Shown here: positions 9,446-17,711 of the stretch, piece after piece
Layout: each line of letters begins with the position of its first letter
Position numbering within the stretch: position 1 is the first letter of the stretch
Assembly: GCA_903970305.1 (NCBI GenBank)
Contig: CAJCID010000051.1
Span: 1 to 34,736 of the forward strand
Source: Rhodospirillales bacterium
Lineage (GTDB): Bacteria; Pseudomonadota; Gammaproteobacteria; Burkholderiales; Burkholderiaceae_D
DNA length: 34,736 nt
Direction: 5' to 3'
Program-made: the position numbers and the translations under genes
Notes under the pieces: generated by a model
Told to the model about the DNA's origin: nothing
Database searches by the model: none
Seen by the model: the letters and a program-made list of their open reading frames with translations, nothing else

Positions 9446-9799
9446 CTAATCCGAATCAGTGTTCTTTTTGACCTCAGTGATGTAATCGTTATAGGTGGTG
9501 ATGGCCTTGTTGCCCGCTTCGAGATATTTCGACGCAATCGCCTGATACTGCTTGGAAGTCGCATCGACTCCTTTAGCATAGTTTTGCATGCAATCCAGAT
9601 AAGCCTTGACCTGCTTGTTAAAGCGCTCCGCGTCCCGAGGCGTTGCGCCGAGCGGAGGACGCGTCGCGGGTTGGTCGCAGGTCGGCGGAGGGATCGTCAG
9701 AGTGTCGGGATCGGGCACCGCGGGCGCTTGTTGGGCGAATATCCCTGCACACTGCACCGCGAGGACGGCTCCAAAGAGGAATCGCTGAAATCTGATCAT
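9446..9799 (-). CDS. Small secreted protein of unknown function
   Basis: This 117-aa protein has a clear Sec signal peptide (FGAVLAVQCAGIFA, cleavage before QQAP at about residue 23). The mature protein of about 95 residues has a proline-rich start and one cysteine in PPPTCDQP. A predicted helical segment follows with a second cysteine in KAYLDCMQNY and a helical tail containing TYNDYITEVKK. The two cysteines could form a disulfide. I recall similar unnamed proteins with the C...FN..V..Y..CM pattern in xanthomonad-like bacteria but know no function. The ATG has AAGGA about 10 nt upstream. The upstream receptor gene is closed off by a terminator at 9932-9958, so this gene should have its own promoter within 9800-9931. 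Confidence 0.75.
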   Translation of the reverse strand: MIRFQRFLFGAVLAVQCAGIFAQQAPAVPDPDTLTIPPPTCDQPATRPPLGATPRDAERFNKQVKAYLDCMQNYAKGVDATSKQYQAIASKYLEAGNKAITTYNDYITEVKKNTDSD

Positions 9800-9931
9800 G
9801 AAATAGGTCCTTATCTAGTCGCGCGGCACTGCATTGAGCCCCGCGCTCGACGACGGTGCAGAAGCTTCGAGGAAGGCGCTCTTGCATACCTTCACAGCAC
9901 CTTGGCGTTTCGTCTCACATTGTACCCGCAC

Positions 9932-9958
9932 AAAAAAAACCGGCCCCATTGGGGCCGG
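9932..9958 (-). terminator. Rho-independent terminator of the TonB-dependent receptor gene
   Basis: A perfect 8-bp GC stem, CCGGCCCC (9940-9947) and GGGGCCGG (9951-9958) with an ATT loop, is preceded by eight A residues at 9932-9939. Read on the minus strand this is a GC hairpin followed by eight T residues, a textbook intrinsic terminator. It lies about 150 bp beyond the stop codon of the receptor gene at 10112-12991. Confidence 0.9.
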
Positions 9959-10047
9959 CTGCTTGGCTACACCCATTCCCAAGAAGGCGGGGACTGGTGC
10001 ATCCGGTTTCTGATCGGTTCGGTGCTCCGATACTGGCCCCGCAACAC

Positions 10048-10087
10048 CCCCCAAAGAAAGGCCAAACGATCTGCCATCCTTTGGGGG
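10048..10087 (-). repeat. 9-bp inverted repeat in the receptor 3-prime untranslated region
   Basis: CCCCCAAAG (10048-10056) pairs perfectly with CTTTGGGGG (10079-10087) around a 22-nt loop. It lies between the receptor stop codon and its terminator, so it should form in the 3-prime end of the receptor mRNA. Confidence 0.55.
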
Positions 10088-10111
10088 AGCCGTGTACGGT
10101 CCTCGGTCACC

Positions 10112-12991
10112 CTAGAACTTGTAGTTCGCTCCGATGTTGATGAAGCGACCCACCGCGCCCGCCAGGTGAAACGACGAGTTGTAGGGCAGTTGACCCGCGC
10201 CATACGTCGCAATGTCGACCGGGGGTTGCTGGTTGAAGATATTGTCGATTGCGCCAAAGATGGTCCACTGCTTGTCCAGCTTGTAGCGGACCGAGACATC
10301 GGTGTCGACGAAGGACTTGACGTTACAGTAGCTGCTGGGCGGGGGGTTGCTGGGGAACCAGCCGTCAGAGTCCGCTGCCGCGATGGCACAGTTCGTCTGC
10401 CCTTGTGAGGGATCGGTCAGGTTATACGAGCTGATGTAGTTGACCGTGGTCGTGACGCCCCAAGGACCTCTCTCCCAATCAAAAATCGCCTTGATACGAT
10501 CCCTCGGATTACCCGTGTCGCCACCAATGATGAACGGACCGTGTGTTCCGGCCAGCTGGTAATGCACCGCGTCGACGGTCAGGATGTAGCCCATCGTGTG
10601 GTTCCAGGACAGGTCGGTCTTCAACGTGCCGTATTCACCCAGGTTCCACTTGTAGCCGGAATCGAACTGAATCCCGCTGGTGGACGTCGAGTTGGCATTG
10701 ATGTACTTCACCGGAATGTAGAGGATCGGACCGACTGAAGGGATACAGGTGTAAGTGCCGCCCGTACCGTTCGCGCACAGACTTGCCACCGGCGAGCCAC
10801 GAACTGCATCGTTGATATCGCCCGATCCGGCCACGATCTGGTCGCGAATGTTGATGTCGTACAAGTCAACCGTGGTGCTCCAGCCTTTGATCGGCTCCAG
10901 GATGAATCCGATCGTCCTGGAACTCGACTTCTCGGGTTTCACATCCGGGTTGGACGAGTTCAGGTACACGGGCTCGAACGTACAGGTGTTGATCACGCTA
11001 CCCTTGGCGATATTACCGGTCGCGGGAACACCTCCCGGGCAGAGAATCGGATCGTTCGTCGAATTGAACAGATACGCCTGTCCGGATTGACCATTCTCGG
11101 CCGCATTCGGTGCCCGGAATCCGGTACCGATCGTGCCGCGCACCGCGAGGATCGGCAAGGGCTCCCACTTGAAGCCAAACTTCCCGGTGGTCGCATCCCC
11201 GGCATCGTTGAAATGGTCGTACCGTGCGTCCAGATCGAGCTCCAAGGACTTGATCACGGGCGCGGCCAATTCGGCGTAGAACGACGTATCGTCTTGCGAT
11301 CCCGATACATAGGCATTGTTGCCGCTCACGATACCGTCGGCGATCAAGTTCGGGGCCGGCGAATGCAACGTGCGATCGGTGTAGGAGGCGCCAGTACTGA
11401 ATCCCAGATCACCGCCAGGCAACTCCAGCAAAGAGCGCGATGCGTGGAATTCTGCAAAGGTCAGGTAGGAATTGTCATCCGCGCCGGTCTCAGGGAACAC
11501 TGCATGGAGCACGGCGGAGGAGTTATTACCCGTGATCTTGAACGGATTGGTCGGACTGTTCAGCAACTCGTTTAGCAGCGGCACGTTGATCGAGCCATAG
11601 ATGTCCTGCTCGGTCTCGACGTGGGTATAGCCGATCGCCGTTTCCGTATCCCAGCCCAAGACCGAACCCGACAAGTCGGCCACGAGGCGCGTGGCTTTCG
11701 AATCGATTTCCGAGTGCGGTGCAGGGCTGCCGGGAATGACGCCGTTGACGATCGCCGGGACTCCGAGCTTGTTGCCGGGGTAGTTCGCAGGCACCGTGAT
11801 GGCCGAGATCGAATTTCCCACGAGGAACGGATTGACACCCGCCGATACGGCCACGAGAGGACTGAACGAGGAAGGATAGGTTTGCAGGCCACCCGAAAAT
11901 GACGAAGGCTGGTACTGCTCAGCCTGGCTGTCGAACAGCGAGGCTTTCAGGTCCAACTTCCAGTCACCACCGAGGTTCTTGGTGAAGCTTGCGATCAGGT
12001 TGATATTTTGCGTCTGGGGCTCGATTTCCTCATGATTGTTCTGGAACTGGCACTTCTCTTCCTGCTGCAGGACATACGTGCAAGGTCCCGGATAGAAGTA
12101 GTACGAACCGGGCGCGCCATAGGTCAAAGCGGGGTTCGTCAGGTACACGGTCCCTAGTGTGGGTGGCTGCGGATTGGTCGGCGTGACGGCACCTGGAGTG
12201 CGGTCCAGGCCGCCAATCCCGCTCAAATTCGTGCTCGACCACTGCCCGGCTCCCGATCGCTGATCGTAAGTGATGTCATTCTGATGCCGGTATTCCACGC
12301 CGAAGTAGGCGTTGTAACCGTCCGCATCGAAATCACCCCAGCCGTGCATCAATGACGCGTGACTCGTCTGGCCGCCACCTTCCGTGGTCGTGCCCGTCTC
12401 AGCCGTCACCGTCGTGCCGACATAGCTCTTCTTCAGGATGACGTTCACCACACCTGCGATCGCGTCAGAGCCGTACACGGCCGAGGCGCCATCTTTCAGG
12501 ACTTCAATTCGCTCCACCGCATCAAAAGGAATGTTCGAGATATCGACGAACGAGCGCTGTCCATCGTCCGACAAGGGGTACGGAGCCATCCGGTGGCCGT
12601 CGATCAGCACGAGCGTTGCCGCCGTCGTCAGACCAAACAGCGAGATACCGCTCGCGCCCGCAGCGAACGCCTGGGGAAAGCCTTGGCTCAGGGTTCCCTG
12701 GCCATTGGCCGTGATGTTTTGCAAGACCTGGGCAACCGTCGTGTAACCCGAGTTCCGCAGGTCTTCTGAGGTGATCACTTGCACGGGGCTTGGCGTCTCC
12801 GTATCCGAACGGCGGATATTCGAACCCGTGATCGTCAAGCGTTCGACGGTTTGGGTTTCTGCACCCGGTGCCGAAGTATCCGTTTGAGCGTGTGCGGCGC
12901 CGAAAGTTGCAAGCGCGGCCGAGAGCAGGACGGGTAATCGTGCTCGCTTGAATCGGTTTGCCGAACTCGCAAAGGGTGCTTCTTTGACCAT
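10112..12991 (-). CDS. TonB-dependent outer-membrane receptor
   Basis: This 959-aa active outer-membrane transporter should be energised by TonB-ExbBD. A long signal peptide (cleavage after AHA at about residue 35) is followed by a possible TonB box (VERLTITGSN). The plug domain (about 50-190) contains PSPVQVITSEDL, TLVLIDGHR and RIEVLKDGASAVYGSDAIAG, the standard family motifs. A beta-barrel runs to a C-terminal aromatic residue (GANYKF). Eight cysteines fall in likely surface loops as four closely spaced pairs, for example CANGTGGTYTC. The ATG has a TAGGA ribosome-binding site about 9 nt upstream. The upstream minus-strand neighbours are peptide-importer genes, which suggests a peptide or peptide-conjugate ligand, but a siderophore or another ligand cannot be excluded. 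It ends in its own terminator. Confidence 0.93.
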   Translation of the reverse strand: MVKEAPFASSANRFKRARLPVLLSAALATFGAAHAQTDTSAPGAETQTVERLTITGSNIRRSDTETPSPVQVITSEDLRNSGYTTVAQVLQNITANGQGTLSQGFPQAFAAGASGISLFGLTTAATLVLIDGHRMAPYPLSDDGQRSFVDISNIPFDAVERIEVLKDGASAVYGSDAIAGVVNVILKKSYVGTTVTAETGTTTEGGGQTSHASLMHGWGDFDADGYNAYFGVEYRHQNDITYDQRSGAGQWSSTNLSGIGGLDRTPGAVTPTNPQPPTLGTVYLTNPALTYGAPGSYYFYPGPCTYVLQQEEKCQFQNNHEEIEPQTQNINLIASFTKNLGGDWKLDLKASLFDSQAEQYQPSSFSGGLQTYPSSFSPLVAVSAGVNPFLVGNSISAITVPANYPGNKLGVPAIVNGVIPGSPAPHSEIDSKATRLVADLSGSVLGWDTETAIGYTHVETEQDIYGSINVPLLNELLNSPTNPFKITGNNSSAVLHAVFPETGADDNSYLTFAEFHASRSLLELPGGDLGFSTGASYTDRTLHSPAPNLIADGIVSGNNAYVSGSQDDTSFYAELAAPVIKSLELDLDARYDHFNDAGDATTGKFGFKWEPLPILAVRGTIGTGFRAPNAAENGQSGQAYLFNSTNDPILCPGGVPATGNIAKGSVINTCTFEPVYLNSSNPDVKPEKSSSRTIGFILEPIKGWSTTVDLYDINIRDQIVAGSGDINDAVRGSPVASLCANGTGGTYTCIPSVGPILYIPVKYINANSTSTSGIQFDSGYKWNLGEYGTLKTDLSWNHTMGYILTVDAVHYQLAGTHGPFIIGGDTGNPRDRIKAIFDWERGPWGVTTTVNYISSYNLTDPSQGQTNCAIAAADSDGWFPSNPPPSSYCNVKSFVDTDVSVRYKLDKQWTIFGAIDNIFNQQPPVDIATYGAGQLPYNSSFHLAGAVGRFINIGANYKF

Positions 12992-13038
12992 GACAACATC
13001 CTACCAAAGGAAAGTCAAAAAACGAGATTGAGCGGTCG

Positions 13039-13059
13039 CTCCAATTTCGATAGTTGGAG
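13039..13059 (-). repeat. Inverted repeat 48 bp upstream of the receptor start
   Basis: CTCCAA (13039-13044) and TTGGAG (13054-13059) flank a 9-nt centre. It sits in the receptor 5-prime untranslated or promoter region and could be an operator half-site pair or an mRNA hairpin. Confidence 0.4.
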
Positions 13060-13137
13060 AGCGAAGACAATCGGATCGCGAATGCCCCCCGCTCTGCATC
13101 TGCTGAAGTCTAGCGAAGTTTGTAACCCGTTAAGGAT

Positions 13138-13161
13138 TTTTCGTGCGGTTTTTCACGAAAA
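13138..13161 (-). repeat. 8-bp A/T-rich inverted repeat upstream of the receptor
   Basis: TTTTCGTG (13138-13145) pairs perfectly with CACGAAAA (13154-13161) around an 8-nt loop. The stem is A/T-rich and no T tract follows on either strand, so an operator-like site is as likely as a terminator for the upstream ABC operon. Confidence 0.45.
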
Positions 13162-13333
13162 GGTCATGGTTGCCGGGGAGCTGTTGTGTTTTTCAGACAC
13201 GGCCTGATGGGCCTTGCATAGCGCGGCTTGGCGTCGTGACCGGGTGGTTTGCCTGGTCGCGTAACCACTGATTTACCCGATCCTTAACTCGAGATTACCG
13301 ATCTAGTTTGTAACAATCGGCTGAGCCTGAACT

Positions 13334-13355
13334 CATGGAAAAACTTAATTCCATG
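13334..13355 (-). repeat. 7-bp inverted repeat just after the ABC ATPase stop
   Basis: CATGGAA (13334-13340) pairs with TTCCATG (13349-13355) around an 8-nt A/T-rich loop. It is 20 bp beyond the stop of the minus-strand double ATPase gene, where an mRNA 3-prime structure would be expected. It lacks a T tract. Confidence 0.4.
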
Positions 13356-13374
13356 GGAGGAATATGGGGCCCCT

Positions 13375-15279
13375 CTAAGGGATGACGAGCGCGCCGGTTT
13401 GGTGTTGACGGGAGGTCTTGATCCGGGGTACGGCGCCCAGGAGGGTCTTCGTGTACTCGTGGTAGGAACTGTAAAGAACCTGATCCGCAGGACCGTATTC
13501 CACAATTTTCCCGGCCTGCATGACCGCCACATCGTCGGCCAGGTACTCGACGACGCCGATGTTATGCGTGATGAACAGGAACGCCACGCCAAGGTCCCCC
13601 TGGAGGGTCTTCAAGAGATTCAATATCTGCGCCTGGACCGAGACGTCGAGGGCGGAGGTGGGCTCGTCGCAGACGATCAGACGCGGTCCGACCGCCAGAG
13701 CCCGCGCAATCGCGATTCGTTGACGCTGTCCCCCGGAAAACTCGTGGGGGTAACGCGCCATGACGTCCTGGCGCAGACCGACTTGATCCAGGAGCAGATC
13801 GAGGCGCGCGCGGCGGGCTTGGGCATCGAACTCCGGTCGCAAGGCGATCATTCCCTCCTCGAGGATATCGAGGACTCGCATGCGCGGATCGAGCGAGGCG
13901 AAAGGGTCCTGAAATATGATCTGGATCTCGCGCCTGGCCGCGTGCAGATCAGCACCCTCGAGCCGATTCAAGGGCTTGCCCAGAAGGCGCATCTCGCCTC
14001 TGATTTCGGCCTGCCCCCGTAGCAGTTGCAGGAGGGCCTTGCCCGTCGTGGTCTTGCCACAGCCAGACTCCCCCACAAGGGCGAGGGTGCGCCCTTCGGC
14101 GACCGTGAAAGACACGCCGTCGACTGCCTTGACGTGGCCTCGCACGCGCCGCAGGAGTCCCGCACGGATCGGGAAGTACACCTTTAAGTCGCGCACCTCG
14201 AGCAAGGTCGCCGCCGCAGCTTTGCTTTCTGGAGCGGCTGTGCGCCCCTGGGGCAGAGCGCGCGGCTCGGCGACGAGACCGGCAGGCAGAATGCCCGGGG
14301 CACCGGGCGCATAGAGCAGACAGCGCACCAGGTGCGATGGCGAGGTCTCGATCGTCGGCGGCAGTGTGTGGGCACAGCGCTCCATCACATGGTCGCAGCG
14401 TTCGGCAAAACGGCATCCGGTGAACAAGGTCGTGAGGGGCGGCACGGTGCCGCGAATGGTGGCCAAGGGCTCGTCCCGTCGCACTGCCTCGGGCAGCGCC
14501 TGGAAGAGCTGCTGAGCATACGGATGGCGCGGATGAAGGAAGAATTCTTCGGCCTGTGCCACCTCGACGATCTGTCCGGCATACATGAGCGCGACCCGGT
14601 GCGCCATCTGTTTGACCACGCCCAGGTCATGCGTGATGAGTAGCATCCCCATGCCCAGGCGCTCCTGCAGGGACCGCAAGAGTTCGAGGATCTGAGCTTG
14701 GATGGTCACGTCCAACGCAGTGGTGGGCTCGTCGGCAATCAGCAGATCTGGCTCAGCGGCAAGCGCGATGGCAATCATCACGCGCTGCTTTTGACCACCC
14801 GATAGCTGGAAGGGATAGCTTCCGATGCGCCGTTCCGGTTCCGGTATGCCCACCAGGCGCAACCATTCAATGGCCTTCTGGACCGCCGCCTGCCCGCGTA
14901 GCGGCGTGTGCGTGCGGATTGTCTCGACGATCTGGTCGCCCACCCTTAAGACCGGGTTCAGACTGGTCGAGGGGTCTTGAAAGATGATGCCGATCCGCCC
15001 GCCACGGCGCTCGCGCATCTTCGCTTCCGGTAGCGCCAGCAAGTCTTCGCCATCGAGACTGACCGATCCTTCTGCGATCCGACCGTTCTCAGGGAGCAGC
15101 CGCATCAGTGCGAGAGCAGTCATAGACTTGCCGCAGCCTGACTCACCCACGAGCGCAAACGTTTCGCCACGGTCGATGGCCAGACGAATGCCGTCCAGGG
15201 CCGTGACCAGGCCAGCCTCGGAGTCCAGTACCACACGCAAATCCTCCGCACGCAAGAGGTCCAGCGAGGAGGGCATCAT
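13375..15279 (-). CDS. Fused double-cassette ATPase of a Dpp/Opp-like peptide importer
   Basis: This 634-aa protein carries two oligopeptide-type ATP-binding cassettes in tandem, equivalent to DppD and DppF fused. Cassette 1 has Walker A GESGCGKS (45-52), LSGGQ (159-163) and LLIADEP. It is followed by an oligopeptide C-terminal region with four cysteines at about 289, 295, 302 and 320 ([16 protein letters not shown]). That spacing matches the region that holds a 4Fe-4S cluster in DppD- and OppD-type subunits. Cassette 2 has Walker A GESGCGKT (403-410), FSGGQ (514-518) and LIVCDEP. The start overlaps the stop of the upstream permease gene as ATGA, so it is translationally coupled; GGAG lies about 9 nt upstream. 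It is the last gene of the minus-strand importer operon, with a different architecture from YejF in the same window. Confidence 0.92.
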   Translation of the reverse strand: MMPSSLDLLRAEDLRVVLDSEAGLVTALDGIRLAIDRGETFALVGESGCGKSMTALALMRLLPENGRIAEGSVSLDGEDLLALPEAKMRERRGGRIGIIFQDPSTSLNPVLRVGDQIVETIRTHTPLRGQAAVQKAIEWLRLVGIPEPERRIGSYPFQLSGGQKQRVMIAIALAAEPDLLIADEPTTALDVTIQAQILELLRSLQERLGMGMLLITHDLGVVKQMAHRVALMYAGQIVEVAQAEEFFLHPRHPYAQQLFQALPEAVRRDEPLATIRGTVPPLTTLFTGCRFAERCDHVMERCAHTLPPTIETSPSHLVRCLLYAPGAPGILPAGLVAEPRALPQGRTAAPESKAAAATLLEVRDLKVYFPIRAGLLRRVRGHVKAVDGVSFTVAEGRTLALVGESGCGKTTTGKALLQLLRGQAEIRGEMRLLGKPLNRLEGADLHAARREIQIIFQDPFASLDPRMRVLDILEEGMIALRPEFDAQARRARLDLLLDQVGLRQDVMARYPHEFSGGQRQRIAIARALAVGPRLIVCDEPTSALDVSVQAQILNLLKTLQGDLGVAFLFITHNIGVVEYLADDVAVMQAGKIVEYGPADQVLYSSYHEYTKTLLGAVPRIKTSRQHQTGALVIP

Positions 15280-16700
15280 CGCGCAGCTCCAAGGGAGAGC
15301 TTCAGCCGGGGGCGAAAGATGCGAGCCCTGGGGTCAAACGCATCGCGCACTCCATCGGCAAATAGATTGACCGCCAGCACGAGCGTCAACATGAAGAAAA
15401 ACGCCGTGGCGAGATTCCACCAGACTGGTGGATCGCGCGCCATCTCCGAACGCGCGAGATTGATCATCGTGCCAAAGCTGCTCGTCGACGGATCCACGCC
15501 CACCCCGACGTAGGAGAGCACCGCCTCGTAGAGGACGATCCCAGAGAACTCGAGCACGAGCGTGATGATGACGATGTGCATCACATTGGGCATGATGTGG
15601 CGCCTCATGATGACCGCGGCGCTCGCGCCGAAGGCCTGGGCGGCCTGCACGTAGTCCAGGCCCGAGAGCTTCAGGGTCTCGCCACGGATCAAGCGGCACA
15701 TCGTCGAGAACTCGGTGATGCCGATGATGAGGCACAAGAATAAGAGCTTGATGTCGGCGCGTTCGAGCCCGGTGGGAAACACCTCCGGGTTCTTGTCGAT
15801 ATAGACCTGGATCAAGAGCACGCAGGCCGCAATCAAGAGGACTGAGGGCACGGACGAGATGGTCGTATAGAAGTACTGGATCAAGTCGTCCACCCAGCCC
15901 TTCAGATAGCCCGAAAGGATCCCCAGAACGAGAGCGAAAGGCAGGATCGCCGCTGTGGTCAAGGACCCCATGACGAGCGCCGTGCGGATGCTTTTTGCGA
16001 CCAGATAGAACACGTCGTTGCCCGTGCTGTCGGTCCCAAAAACATGGTATCCGGTGGCCAGCGAGACGAGCGTGCCGGTCAGACACGAGATCGTGACGAC
16101 GGTCCAGAAGATGGCGCGCCAGGGAACGTCGGATCCGCCGGCCAGCATCGCCTGCCAGGCCCGGGCGATCTGCCCCTCATGGGCACGGGCCACAGCGGCC
16201 GCACAGAAAAGAAAGACGACCAGACCGAAGAGCGCTCCCAGAATGAAGCCCGACGCGGCTCGGACCAGCACGTCCGTGGACCAGTCCTGTTCCGGGCGCT
16301 CAAGGTGTGCGCCGCCAAACTTCAGGCGCCCAAAGTCCCGCACGGTCTTGCCGCCCCGCTCCAAGGCCTCCTTCGTGAACGAATGATAGGCCAAGGGTTC
16401 CGAATAGCTTTTCTCGCGCGATTCGCGCTGGGTGACCATGATGAGATCGAGCACCGAGCGTGGTTCCGAAGAGAAATTGTGGGCGTCCACGCGTTCCCGG
16501 AAGTGAACCGAGTCGGCAAGGCCCACGACGATGAACACGCAGAGAAAAAGCGCGGCGCTCATCGGCGCCGGTGCGGCAAACACGCGCTTCCAGCTCGCCC
16601 TAAGATTGGGCGATCTGCCGACCACACTCGCGTAGTAGAGCGTTGCAAAGAAGATCAGCCAGACGAAGATGTCGGTCCACAGAAAAACAAATTTGGGCAT
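15276..16700 (-). CDS. DppC-like peptide importer permease with extended N-terminus
   Basis: This 474-aa inner-membrane permease is much longer than ordinary DppC/OppC (about 300 aa). The C-terminal 250 residues are the normal transport domain: HVFGTDSTGNDVFYLV, the EAA loop (AAQAFGASAAVIMRRHIMPN) and a closing GVRDAFDPR. The first 220 residues add about four predicted membrane segments: two near residues 5-65, one near 160-185 and one near 205-230. A hydrophilic, probably periplasmic stretch of about 90 residues lies between the second and third. It sits 12 nt after the DppB-like gene with a weak AAGAG ribosome-binding site, and its stop overlaps the ATPase start. It should pair with the DppB-like subunit; the role of the N-terminal domain is unknown. 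Confidence 0.88.
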   Translation of the reverse strand: MPKFVFLWTDIFVWLIFFATLYYASVVGRSPNLRASWKRVFAAPAPMSAALFLCVFIVVGLADSVHFRERVDAHNFSSEPRSVLDLIMVTQRESREKSYSEPLAYHSFTKEALERGGKTVRDFGRLKFGGAHLERPEQDWSTDVLVRAASGFILGALFGLVVFLFCAAAVARAHEGQIARAWQAMLAGGSDVPWRAIFWTVVTISCLTGTLVSLATGYHVFGTDSTGNDVFYLVAKSIRTALVMGSLTTAAILPFALVLGILSGYLKGWVDDLIQYFYTTISSVPSVLLIAACVLLIQVYIDKNPEVFPTGLERADIKLLFLCLIIGITEFSTMCRLIRGETLKLSGLDYVQAAQAFGASAAVIMRRHIMPNVMHIVIITLVLEFSGIVLYEAVLSYVGVGVDPSTSSFGTMINLARSEMARDPPVWWNLATAFFFMLTLVLAVNLFADGVRDAFDPRARIFRPRLKLSLGAAR

Positions 16701-16712
16701 GAGCTCTTAGAA

Positions 16713-17690
16713 TCAGGCCAGACGCACGCGCGGGTCGGCGACTGTATAGGCGATATCAGCCAGGATGTAGCCCAGCACATAGAGAACCGTCCCCAGGAAA
16801 ACCATGGTGCGCACGATCGCGAAGTCCTGGGCGCCGATCGCCTCGATCGTGTAACTGCCCAGCCCCGGAATACCAAAGAAGGATTCGAAGACGAGCGAGC
16901 CGAGAAAGAGGATCGGAAACACCGTGAAGGTATTGGTGATGATCGGGATCAGCGCGTTGCGTAGCACGTGCTTGAACAGCACCACCTGTTCGGTGAGCCC
17001 CTTGGCGCGTGCGGTACGCACGTAGTCGCGGCTCATCTCCTCAAGGAAGATGGCGCGATAGAGCCTGGCATCGGCCCCCAGTCGCGAAATGAGGCTGATC
17101 AACACCGGCAGGACCAAGAACTTGATCAGGCCCAATCCGCCTGCGAACCCCGCGATCGGCACCACGCGCAGCATCTTCGAGAAGAGCCACTGCCCTGCGA
17201 TGATATAGAAGAGCGCCGAGATCGAGAGCATGACCACGCACAAGACGACGCCCCAAAAATCCAGGTAAGTACCGCGAAAAAACACCACGGCCAGCGAGAA
17301 CACCACCGACACGAGTATGGTCAGAAAAAATACGGGCAGCTGGAGGGCGACACTCGGCCCGATCCGCTCGGCGATCTCGTGGTGGATGTCGCGGCCGCTG
17401 TCGGACATACCGAAGTCGAAGGCAAAAAGGCTCGCCGAACGTTGCCAGAAGACGGTGCGGGTCAGTCTGCCGGTGCCCGGTTGTGTGTCGTTCCATACCA
17501 GGGGGACGTCGTAGCCGTGCTGCGCCTTCCAGCTATCGATCGCCTCCTGGGTCACGCGCTTGCCGCCGATGTTCAGCCGCGCGATGTCGTCCGGGGTATT
17601 GACTGCGAAGAAGAGCACGAAAGTGAGAATGTTCACTCCGATCAGAATCAGGATCCCATAGAGAATTCTGCGCGTGATGTAGGCTGCCAT
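16713..17690 (-). CDS. DppB-like peptide importer permease
   Basis: This 325-aa permease of the DppB/OppB family starts with AAYITRRILYGILILIGV, the typical first helix. It has the periplasmic segment expected for the family and an EAA loop (RTARAKGLTEQVVLFKHVLRNA) at about residue 230. Compared with classical DppB the first periplasmic loop is rewritten (NTPDDIARLNIGG and then a WKAQHGYDVPL segment), a pattern that goes with the unusual binding protein encoded upstream. A GAGGGGATCTC ribosome-binding site precedes the ATG. It lies 21 nt after the solute-binding protein gene and 12 nt before the DppC-like gene. Confidence 0.9.
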   Translation of the reverse strand: MAAYITRRILYGILILIGVNILTFVLFFAVNTPDDIARLNIGGKRVTQEAIDSWKAQHGYDVPLVWNDTQPGTGRLTRTVFWQRSASLFAFDFGMSDSGRDIHHEIAERIGPSVALQLPVFFLTILVSVVFSLAVVFFRGTYLDFWGVVLCVVMLSISALFYIIAGQWLFSKMLRVVPIAGFAGGLGLIKFLVLPVLISLISRLGADARLYRAIFLEEMSRDYVRTARAKGLTEQVVLFKHVLRNALIPIITNTFTVFPILFLGSLVFESFFGIPGLGSYTIEAIGAQDFAIVRTMVFLGTVLYVLGYILADIAYTVADPRVRLA

Positions 17691-17711
17691 GAGATCCCCT
17701 CGATCCCCTCG

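Larger units (their letters stand above)
9800..10111 (-). other. Intergenic region between receptor gene and small secreted protein gene
   Basis: This 312-bp stretch has no credible gene. Reading on the minus strand from the receptor stop, it holds a 9-bp hairpin (10048-10087), then a strong intrinsic terminator (9932-9958), then about 130 bp that should contain the promoter of the small secreted protein. I could not pick a convincing -35/-10 pair there. Confidence 0.6.
12992..13374 (-). other. Intergenic region upstream of the TonB-dependent receptor
   Basis: This 383-bp stretch has no credible gene. It is notably richer in A/T runs than the flanking genes and contains three perfect inverted repeats, annotated separately. 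It should hold the receptor promoter, reading leftwards. I did not find a -35/-10 pair good enough to name. The palindrome GGGGCCCC occurs at 13366-13373 beside the ABC gene stop. Confidence 0.6.

Noticed and set aside
13366-13373. Palindrome GGGGCCCC near the ATPase stop
   Set aside because: An 8-bp palindrome is expected by chance in DNA of this composition; it has no spacing or repeat context.
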